Below, one piece after another: positions 39,385-49,700 of a DNA stretch of 64,000 nucleotides. Position 1 is the first letter of the stretch. Every line of letters begins with the position of its first letter. A program made the translations under genes and the position numbers. Source of the stretch: Enchytraeus crypticus (Eukaryota; Annelida; Clitellata; Enchytraeida; Enchytraeidae); assembly GCA_905160935.1 (NCBI GenBank), contig CAJHZI010000683.1, positions 259,501 to 323,500 on the forward strand. The letters are read 5' to 3'. Under the pieces are notes generated by a model, which was not told the origin of the DNA, did not search any database, and saw only the letters and a list, made by a program, of their open reading frames with translations.

Positions 39385-42300
39385 TTAATTGACGTGCTGC
39401 TTGATCAGCTCCTTCAGTTTCTCCACATTGGCGCCCACTACAGTGCCGACCTGTTGTAATAGAGACATACAACTGTTCATGACAACATTCAGCACCGTTA
39501 CACGATAGTCTATCCAATCTTATCTAAAATGGTCAAAACTTCATGAGACTAGGGGCAGTTTCTTCGCTCGGAAGCGCATCAGTGATGAAGAGTCTAGAAT
39601 AAGATACAAGCTTTCATAAACAGGCGAATGCCATCATATTGTGTGCATTATTTAAATTTATTTTCACAAATAACGGGGCCCAAGTATATTAATATTTGTT
39701 ATGAAATAAAATGTAAGTCATTTATTCCTAATAAGCAAATCTAGAGAATAAAGCAAGTAAGTTGTCAAACAGTCTATGCAAATCTAAACAATTAGAAATA
39801 GAAGAAATCTAACAGAACATACCACAACACCTTTCTTAAACATCTTGAAGCTTGGCATAGCCTCTATCTGATATTTCAGTGCAATATCCTGAAAATATCA
39901 AAACTGAATATCACACCAAAATATTCTTCCGACAACCATTCAATCATACTAGTATAGATTGATAAATACTGGAATACATTAAATACGTTATTTTACAAGT
40001 AAAATACAAAAAACCACCATATGAAGCACAATAATGATAAAATACAGACAAAATATTGTGTAGGTACAAACTTACAAAGTAATAGTAAGAGTATGCTATC
40101 AATTTTCTCATCTAAAAATGAAGCCAGGAATAATAAGTACAGCAAGATTCTACCTTTCTTTAATATCAACCACTGTTTGCAGTGTTATTGCTACATTTTA
40201 CATATTAGCTAATTATTCATATTATATAATTAGTTAAATTACTGAATGCGACTCAGTAGCAATGTCTTGATATCGTCTTCTTTTAGTGCACTGCCTAACA
40301 GCAGATCCATGGCATGTAACCCCTCCACATATTTCTATCCTCTGCTGGTTCTTCTTATCAACATACAAAGAGGTTATGAATTCATCCAACATCCCACGTC
40401 TCGGTCTTCCTATAAACTTCCTTTCTTCCATTCTTCCTTCAATTACCTATTTTATTAAACCATACGAGTTACATATAGAATCAATTAGAAAATTATAACA
40501 AAATCATACAGAATTCACTAGAGTAGATTAAATTAATAAATGATGTAGAATTCATCTGTTATAGTAGTAAATACATGTTTAATTAAGCAATTTATTAAGA
40601 AGAGTTTTATCACTCACTTCCCCCTCATCAACATCCACTTTATACACTACCATACCCGGATTAGCATCGGCCAATTTCTGAAATGTATAAATTTATATAA
40701 TTATACCCAATCTATATAATAATTTATCATAATTTATTAATAATAATTTATATAAATTATTTCCAAATAAGTAAGTCAGAAGAAAGGTTAGTGAAGATGA
40801 TGACAAAAAAAAATAAGATTCTTTGACAGTTTTTAATTCTCAATTTTTGTGAAAAATTTATTCACTCAGCACCCCCCTACACTCAGAAGCATTAAGCTTC
40901 TTTAACTTGGGGGGGGGGGGGGGGGGGGCAGACCTGAATGAAATTTTAAAAAATTAGAGCATCTGTCATACATACTGATGTGACATTACACCCAAGAAGT
41001 TGCATTGTCATCAATTCCTATCTATTTTATTTACTATCTAAGTACTAAAAGTCAAATCTAAGTAAAAATATATAGCAGAAATATATAAGCACTATTCAAA
41101 GCAGCTCTAAAACTGAGCAATTCGCCATAAACTATCTTGAGTAAGAGGAATATCTAGTATACACACACAAAAAGGCATCATATAAGAAACATTTAACATT
41201 TTAAATTAGAAAGTTGGTAAAGATAAGATTAACGTCAGTTTCTTCACTCGAAAGCGATAAAATTAGTAATTTACTGTCAACTTATTTCTATAAATAAAAG
41301 AAAAAGATAAGAAAAAGATAACCACTCTACTGTTGACAACAACCTATTTGATCCCGCAATCTCTTTGGATTTAAGTATAATTTGGAAGAGGGGGGTTAAA
41401 TCTTTAATTCAAATTTTCTTTAAATCAGTTTTTCAAATTCCTTGCCATCAGTGGTTAAGTGAGAATTGAAAGCTAAGGTAACTGTCAGAATTCCTCCCCC
41501 CCTCCGTAATGCATTTACAGATCGCTTAGTATCTAAAATGGGCCTATAGCAGGCAACGCGCCTCAGAAAAAATGAGAGCTAGGGGATCACAGCTCACTGC
41601 ACTACCCTCAACTTTAACCACTGCTTGCGGTATAGAGAAGAAAAGTAAGTAAAAAAGTGAACACGCGATAAAGTGAGATGATCAACTGCGTTGATATCTA
41701 TCACTTTTAATACCACATGTTTGGCAATTTATTCCATATTATGAGTAACTAGTCCAGTGAATGTCCGAGATTTTACTCTCAGATTAGCACGGCTGGGATT
41801 AGAACCAACAAGGGTTTAAATCACACTAAAATCTGTCACAATAGAAGAGAATAAACTACGCAGCAAGTTACACATGATCTAGAGTCCACACACCTCGACC
41901 TCAGGCGCAATCATCTTGCATGGGCCGCACCACGTGGCATGGAAGTCTACAAGAACCGGTTTATCTCCAGCCTCCGAGAGCACCTTCTCAAACTCTTCCT
42001 ACACGCAAACAAGTCACAGTGTATATAGAAATCATCATCATCTTCCCTTAAATCCCAGTTTAACCAGGGTCAGGATACAAAGAGTCTTTCAATCCTTTCG
42101 TTTAAGTTTTCTTTTGCAATTTCTGGAGCCTAAGCGCTCACCAACTGAATGCCCTTTCTGACGTTGGTCTTGTTCTTTGTTCTTGGTCACAGTGTATATA
42201 GAAAATTCTTAATAATCACACACCAAAGTAATGAATGTCCAATTTACCCATGGTACTCGTTGTACGGCATTGTTTTACACTTGCTGTGTCTGGGTTGCTG

Positions 42301-43106
42301 AAGAATCAATCAATCATGGACTGCAAGTGTCGTAAAAGGCGACAGAGCACTGATATAAAAATCAATGTCTGAAAGGGTATTTGATTAATGAGCGATCATC
42401 AATGGAGTCAATATGACAGCGCTGGCACCACTATTTGTGTTGCCAGGGTCTATAGTTTACTGTGTTATAGACTGCTTTCTATATTATCTTGAATTAATTA
42501 TGTCTTTTGAAATTAACCTATGAACTTTGGATTTCATTCTTTTAAGCCATGTTGCCAGGGTCTATAGTTATAGACTGTGTTATAGACTGCTTTCGTTTTC
42601 TAGATTCTCTTGAATTAATTACGTCGTTTGATGTTAACCTATGAACTTTGGCTTTCATTCTTTCAAGTCTTTGGACAGGTTTGCATGATTTTTCACAATT
42701 TTTGGATCCTTTGGTTATTTTTGCTTTTGATTTGTTTTAAGAGTGTTAAACATCGTCATAGAAGATAGTAGCACTCTTAATTGTTGTTGTTGATTAATTT
42801 AACTACAAATTGTACCGGTAACCTGCGCTTTCAGACCAATTATTCTGTTATCTTGTTATGTTTAATGTGTTCTTCCACAAGCTGCAGTAATTCAGTTTCA
42901 ATACTTAGAATTTTATTTTTCCTAAAAATAGGTGCATAAACCAGTAGCCTCTCTAAAATGTGAAAAAAGAAGATAATTGGAAACATCATGAAAGACAAAT
43001 TCCAGGAATCGTACTCTGAAACTGCTGAATCACTACTTCATATAATTTTACAAAAATATTACTAAAAACTGGATGAACTTACCAAATTTGGAATCTGACG
43101 GACCAT
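39385..43106 (-). CDS. TXN: Thioredoxin (cytosolic type)
   Basis: Five exons on the minus strand, all phase 0: 43083-43106, 41894-41998, 40618-40677, 39823-39888 and 39385-39450 (TAA). They give 106 aa, the usual length of cytosolic thioredoxin. The active site WCGPC lies in [16 protein letters not shown] (residues about 27-42). The conserved cis-Pro is in [12 protein letters not shown], and the C-terminal helix is [15 protein letters not shown]. The enzyme reduces protein disulfides and is recycled by thioredoxin reductase. There is no signal peptide, so it is cytosolic or nuclear. The start (MVRQIPNL) is the first ATG in a short first exon, with donor GTAAGT. This is the one gene here whose splice junctions are not duplicated. 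An S2 insertion sits 33 bases into the intron upstream of exon 2. Confidence 0.95.
40240..40460 (-). mobile_element. LINE 3' tail fragment
   Basis: The minus strand encodes [20 protein letters not shown] and then [11 protein letters not shown], the 'GRPR' C-terminal tail typical of LINE ORF2 proteins. Its plus-strand form GTGCACTGCCTAACAGCAGA also occurs at 46430 and 47338, and inverted at 55400. Confidence 0.6.
40905..40930. repeat. Poly-G run of over 20 bases
   Basis: An uninterrupted G run in thioredoxin intron 2; a G-quadruplex former and a likely sequencing or assembly weak point. Confidence 0.9.
41665..41850 (-). mobile_element. tRNA-derived SINE S4
   Basis: GATCAACTGCGTTGATATCT, CCAGTGAATGTCCGAGATTT and ACTCTCAGATTAGCACGGCT, as in the 12.9-kb copy. 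Confidence 0.65.
42014..42204 (+). mobile_element. S2 retroposon with 18-bp target-site duplication
   Basis: An S2 copy (42032-42186) is flanked by direct repeats TCACAGTGTATATAGAAA at 42014-42031 and 42187-42204. This is direct evidence that the family inserts by target-primed reverse transcription. A second, reversed S2 piece lies at 42295-42400. Confidence 0.8.
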
Positions 43107-43639
43107 GTCGGTAGATGGTAGACTGAGAGACGAGGAAGGAAGTAGAAATGTTAGGCAGAAATTAATAATCTGTCAATACGAAACTTCAAGCCCTAACTAG
43201 ATATGAATCCTTGATAAATAAATATGTTAATTAGCATCACTTTCTAAGCTCTTCAATAACCCATTAGCCCTTAAAGGAACTCGAACAAAGTATTAAATAA
43301 ATTCTAACCTAGACCTTTGCTCCATGAGAAACTCTACGGTGTATATAAATATTATCTCATTTAAGCCTATCTGTAATTAAAATTTGTAAATTTATAATTT
43401 TTTATCAGCTGGTGTCGTTATTTAAGCATTTTGATATATTCCCTCCGAATTAAGGCTTCCGTTATAATTTTGCTTAATTTTAACAGATTCTCACATTCAG
43501 ATTACATTTTGAGCTTTTAAACAGTTTTTTTGACAGCTACTCTCCAAGGACGGGTCCGTGGCACATAACTCTTCCAATATCTTACTAATTTTACGATCCT
43601 CGCTCCATTCTATCATCATACGTCAACAAATTGCTAATA

Positions 43640-43925
43640 ATAAAAACAACAATTAGAGTGCTACAGTCATCAATGACAACATCTAGCACTATTGAGATAA
43701 ATCCAAGTCGGTGAGCAAAAATAAGGTCTAAAACAGTAGATAATCCATAAAATCAGTCTTAAGGTAGAGGAAATTTTTAAAAAAAGTAGGTGCGAGTATG
43801 TGCTGGTCTTTTGCACCGTTTTTTGGACCTTCTTTATGCTCGCCGGCTTGATTTTGTCTCAATGGTGCTCGGTGTTATCATTGATGACTGAGCACTCTAA
43901 TTGTTGTTATGTTATGGTCGCAACT
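43640..43925. mobile_element. Two family C repeats in inverted orientation
   Basis: The left arm carries AGAGTGCTACAGTCATCAAT and CGGTGAGCAAAAATAAGGTC. The right arm has the reverse (CTCGCCGGCTTGATTTTGTC, CATTGATGACTGAGCACTCT). Together they form a ~280-bp imperfect palindrome. Confidence 0.7.
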
Positions 43926-44189
43926 CATGGACACTGGATATAAAAGAGTGATGGAAAAGGTGGGTCTTCAACTGCTTAAGGAACACCTAATAGGAAAGTA
44001 CCATTTAGCTAACGTGAACAAGATTTGAATTTTACCTTAAGGTCAGAGATCTATGATTGATAATTTATATACAGTATGTTGTGTAAAATCGACTAAACAA
44101 AATCATCTGGGTTGAAATCCGAGGCGAGTCAGCAATTAGTCAAATCCGGGCTAAGTGAGATTAACCTAAAACCTGCGCGTATCACACAC

Positions 44190-44625
44190 TAGCTACACCT
44201 TGATACGTGTAGCTTATCACACGCTAGCTACACCTTGATACGTGTAGCTTATCACACGCTAGCTACACCTTGATACGTGTAGCTTATCACACGCTAGCTA
44301 CACCTTGATACGTGTAGCTTATCACACACTAGCTACACCTTATGCGTGTAGCTTATCATACACTAGCTACACCTTGATACGTGTAGCTTATCACACGCTA
44401 GCTACACCTTGATAAGTGTAGCTTATCACACACTAGCTACACCTTGATAAGTGTAGCTTATCACACGCTAGCTACACCTTGATAAGTGTAGCTTATCACA
44501 CGCTAGGTACACCTTGATACGTGTAGCTTATCACACGCTAGCTACACCTTGATACGTGTAGCTTATCACACACTAGCTACACCTTGATAAGTGTAACTTA
44601 CCACACGCTAGCTATAACGTGACAT
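44190..44625. repeat. 35-bp tandem array whose unit is a hairpin
   Basis: About 12 copies of AGCTACACCTTGATACGTGTAGCT followed by TATCACACGCT. Within each unit AGCTACAC and GTGTAGCT are perfect inverted repeats around an 8-base spacer. It lies 1.1 kb upstream of the thioredoxin start. Confidence 0.95.
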
Positions 44626-45326
44626 CACTATCAACTTCAATGATCATAAATTATTAATCACAGAGTGAGACGAAAACATCAAAAGGTCTGAAACGGAAAA
44701 GCGAAGGAAGCTTTGCTCTCTTTGTCATGTATAGCTAGTTTTGAACTAAGAAATAAATCATTTACGCAACATTAGTGCAGTTACATTATTATATTGAATT
44801 CAAAACTAATTAACTAAGCCATATTAAGCTGTATCGGTTCGAAATAATCTTTATAAACTAGACCTAATGTCAGAAATAACAGTAGCAGTTGAAACTAGCT
44901 ATTCAACCATCCATGAGCACAATTTGACGTCTTTACCACATTTATATAAATCAATTCTCAATGTATTACAATCAATAATATAATGATATAGTCAGTAACC
45001 ATCATCTATCCCTTCAAGTTAGTAAAATAAAATACATCAGTCACTGAATTGGAGAAAATCCATAGAATATTGTTACATATAGCTCGTTGTTAGTTGCATC
45101 AATTGCAAACGTCCACTATATGTAAAAAAAAATATGAGGAGAAAACAAATTTCACAGTATACAGTTAAAATATAATATAGGACAGATATAACTTAAGCTT
45201 TGCACTAAAGAGCAGCACATTAAGTATATCAAAGAGAGACAGTAAATGTAGGGACTCGTTTAGTGCGCAATCTTTGGTCAGTGGTAAGGAAGAGGTTTTA
45301 ATGGCAAGCTATTGGTAAAAACATAA

Positions 45327-45329
<3 letters not shown>

Positions 45330-45400
<71 letters not shown>
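45330..45400. repeat. (TA)n microsatellite
   Basis: About 35 uninterrupted TA dinucleotides. Confidence 0.95.
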
Positions 45401-45404
<4 letters not shown>

Positions 45405-46051
45405 TGTATACACTACAAGCTACATAAAATTGTGGATAAGGTTTTGACTTTTAAGAAGGCATTAATTTGCTGATCGACGGAGTGCTCCTTATGAAGCGTG
45501 ACAGCAGACTGTGAGTAGAAATAAAAGCCATGGACTTGCCATTAGTCAAAACACTATAGGGAGATACAGAGAAACACATAGGCAGTATATGAGTTACGAG
45601 CATTGCCGCAACCAACACAATTCTCACAACCGCACATGAACATTATGGAGTAATGAGTGAAGATGTGTCATAATGTGTGAAAGCCAATACACATCCAGCG
45701 CATCAATTCATGTAATTAATGTGTAAGAATGAATTAGACACACACAGCATTCATGTAACAGTACGAGTGCAAACACATATTTGAGCTATAGCACATTTTA
45801 ACGTGTTAGAACGAATTCATATACATACATACAAACACGTACACAATGTGTAACTCAGCTCAAATGACAACACATTGCACATAACTCAGGCCCCAACAAA
45901 TCTTCTACACGCAACAACTTCTCACAGCATCAAAAATTCACCACGAAGCAACAACTCCTTACTGCAATCTTATGTACAACAACAGAATAAAATATATATA
46001 TATCAAATAATAACAAAATCTATCCTCGTAATTCGGCTAAAGTTCTGCAGA

Positions 46052-46623
46052 TCATGTCGATTGTTCTTCCAGCTCCTGCGTGTCAACGACCACGTCAGCA
46101 GATGGTGCAGCAGCTGTAGCAACAGCAGCTGGGGCGACAACAGATGTCGGGCTGACAGCAGCAGCAGCAGCTGGGCTGGACTCAGAGTCATCGAGGTCAG
46201 GCCAGCTAGTGACGGGAGCTCTGCTGAGTCTCTCGTTGAGAGCCTTGAGCGCTAGCTGTCTGTTTAACAAAAACAGTAAACATGCATTATAGTGAAATGA
46301 TCAACTATGATATCTATCACATATAATACTGCATGTTTAAACCATTAGGCAATTATTCCATTTTCTGTATAACCAGTCCAGTGAATGTCCGAGAATTTAC
46401 ATGAATATAACAGTCTCAGTGCACTGCCCAATGGCAGGTCCCTGGGATGTAACTCTGCTATCCAAATCTATCCTCAGATAGATTTGGATGGTTAGAACCT
46501 CTTCATCTCTATATTTCAAATTTATCTCTTATATTATTATTTAGTAATCTTTGTTATATGATGTGGTTGCTACAAAATCTAGCATCCCTGTTCACCTAAC
46601 AATAGTTGAGATTAATATCAGTA

Positions 46624-46703
<80 letters not shown>

Positions 46704-49700
46704 ATATATATATATATATATAGCATAAAGCGGCTACATTTAAAGCGTCTACATTTACAGCGGCTACATTATTTAAAGCGGCTACATTTAAAGCAGCTAC
46801 ATATAAAGCTGCTACATTTAAAGATGCTACATTTAAAGCGGCTACATTTAAAGCGGCTACATTTAGAGCGGCTACATTTAAAGTGGCTACATTTATAGCG
46901 GCTACAATTAAAGCGGCTACATTTATAGCGGCTACATTTAAAGCGGATACATTTAAAGCGGCTACAGACCTCCTGCGCTCAGCGTCCTGGGTGTCAGTGC
47001 CTGGGAGGCTGATGAGGAGGGGGGCGGGGGTGGATTCAAACCTGCGCGAGGCCTGCTTCTTGCAGAGCTTGACCTTGACCAGCAACGAGAAGAGCGTGTT
47101 AGAGAGGACGGCAACCACGGGCTGAGCCACGTCTGGGAAGAAACTGTCACAACAATACAAGAGCATCGTATATACCACTCCTGATGTAAACTGGTACAGC
47201 AGAACAATTTAATTTTAGTTCAAGTTTAGTTTAGTATCATTTATTTGAGCCACGTCTGGGAAGAAACTGGTACAACAATACTAATTAACCATTAAGAACC
47301 ATGTGCGTACAAGACAATCCACGATTCTTCGTCTTTTAGTGCACTGCCTAACGGCAGGTTCACGGCAAAATTACTTTTCCAACCAATTCTATCCTCACCC
47401 TTCCTTTTTCAAATATGAAAACAATATTACAATATTAGTAATATAACTAATAATATAATAACTAACTCGTACAACGATACAATTTAATTTTAGTTCAATT
47501 TTAGTTTAGTATCATTTCATTTATTTGTTCATCACAGCACAGATTATAGAAACAATAGGAACGTGCATGTAGTTAGATAAACAAATAACAATACAAGAGC
47601 AATGTATATACCACTCCTTAGCAGTCACTGAGGAATAGACCAACCTGTACTGCACGTGAAATGAGAGATGCTAGGGAAGAAAAGATGACAGCAAACTGGA
47701 ATCAGAAGTAGCATATAACTCAAGCTGGAGGTTACATGTAAGTGTGATTAAGACAAGCCCGTTAGTAACGAGATTAACTTGTTAACCGATGGAGTGCACT
47801 TTAAGGAGCATAAAAGAAGACGGTGATTAGGAATACGTAGAAAGCATATAGAAGTATTACTACTCAAGTTTAAACAGACAGACAACTGTCAGTTACTACA
47901 CCGTTTATGGCATTATACCACCAGGCTACTTGACCTTCAAATTCCATTCTGCGCTCTTGTGGCATTATACCACCAGGCTACTTGACCTTCAATTTCCATT
48001 ATGCGCTCTTGTGGCATTATACCACCAGGCTACTTGACCTTCAATTTCCATTCTGCGCTATTGTGGCATTATACCACCAGGCTACTTGACCTTCAATTTC
48101 CATTCTGCGCTATTGTGGCATTATACCACCAGGCTACTTGACCTTCAATTTCCATTCTGCACTATTGTGGCATTATACCACCAGGCTACTTGACCTTCAA
48201 TTTCCATTCTGCACTATTGTGGCATTATACCACCAGGCTACTTGACCTTCAATTTCCATTCTGCACTATTGTGGCATTATACCACCAGGCTACTTGACCT
48301 TCAATTTCCATTCTGCACTATTGTGGCATTATACCACCAGGCTACTTGACCTTCAATTTCCATTCTGCACTATTGTGGCATTATACCACCAGGCTACTTG
48401 ACCTTCAATTTCCATTCTGCACTATTGTGGCATTTAGCATAGAGTGGCGCTTTATAAATATCCTTAATATAACTATTATATAATAAACAAATATATTAAT
48501 AGACAATAATTAATAATAATGACGCAGTAGAACAAGATCAACAGATAATCAAATCGCACAATATGGTGCGTAATAAAAACCCATATAAATTTCAATTTTT
48601 CATTTTCTAGTATGCAGAACAATAAGTACATACTACGTAATCAAACCAAATAAAAGTAAATACAAAAACAATTCATTAACTGAGATATACACCGTTCAAA
48701 CAAATTATGTAATAAGATTAGATAACTAACCTTGCAAATGAGAAACTGTCCGCCATATCTCCGATATTTCCGTTGCTATGACGCTGGTAGAACCTCAGAT
48801 ATATCCAGCTGACCACCAAACCCCACGCAAACATGACTGGGAACGGGGGGTCCACTCCACCCACCAGTCGAACCAATATGGCCGCTAGCAGGACCCAGAG
48901 GGGGACGTGGCGGTTGCGGAGCTTGCCGAACGGAGAATTAACGAGAACGTGGTCGGACATGGATTGTTTGACGGCCACGGAAAATGCTGCGAGGTATCCC
49001 GCTAACCCGTGAACATGCTGCCTGCGTGTTAAGCGTAGAGATGTTATAGTAGATTATATACATTATTATACATATTATAGTAGATTATATATTACTATAC
49101 ATGTTATAATAGATTATATATATATTACTATACATATTATAGTAGATTATACATTATTATACATATTATAGTAGACTATATATAACTATACATATTATAG
49201 TAGATTATACATTATTATACATATTATAGTAGACCATATATAACTATACATATTATAGTAGATTATACATGATTATACATATTATAGTAGAATGTGCGTA
49301 GAGATAAAACAAAATAAAGCAATTTTAAGACAAATCTAAAGTCAGTTTCCACTTCGAGATCATCTTCAGAAGGGCGACAGAGTATTTGAACTCTATACTT
49401 TCTGATTCACAATCTGAGCACTAGACGACACGTTACGTCTCAGATTAGAAATTATTCCTTTGAATCCCAGTTTAACTAGGGTCACGAAATGCGTTAAATT
49501 ATATCTATCTCAGATTACAAATTATTCATTGGTATAAATGTAAAAAACATATTATAAACCAAATAGACGAAATTTAAAATCACTTAATATAGAAGTATAA
49601 ATTCCTTTGTTCTCAACAAACTGCACAATGGCAACATATTTTAAAGTGAAGACGGTATAATTATTACATACAGACTCATACTAAATAATAACATTTTCGG

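Larger units (their letters stand above)
43110..46051. other. Gene-free stretch upstream of thioredoxin
   Basis: It holds a head-to-head pair of family C repeats at 43640-43925, a 35-bp hairpin array at 44190-44625 and a (TA)n run at 45330-45400. A family E piece is at about 45470-45550. The thioredoxin promoter should lie just above 43106 but no motif stands out. Confidence 0.5.

Noticed and set aside
46572-46898. Plus-strand frame of LHLKRLHLKR repeats after a Tyr-Ile run.
   Set aside because: Antisense translation of the 15-bp array and the (TA)n run.
47905-48435. Regularly spaced repeats resembling a CRISPR array.
   Set aside because: Units are contiguous and almost identical, without unique spacers, and lie in an animal gene intron.
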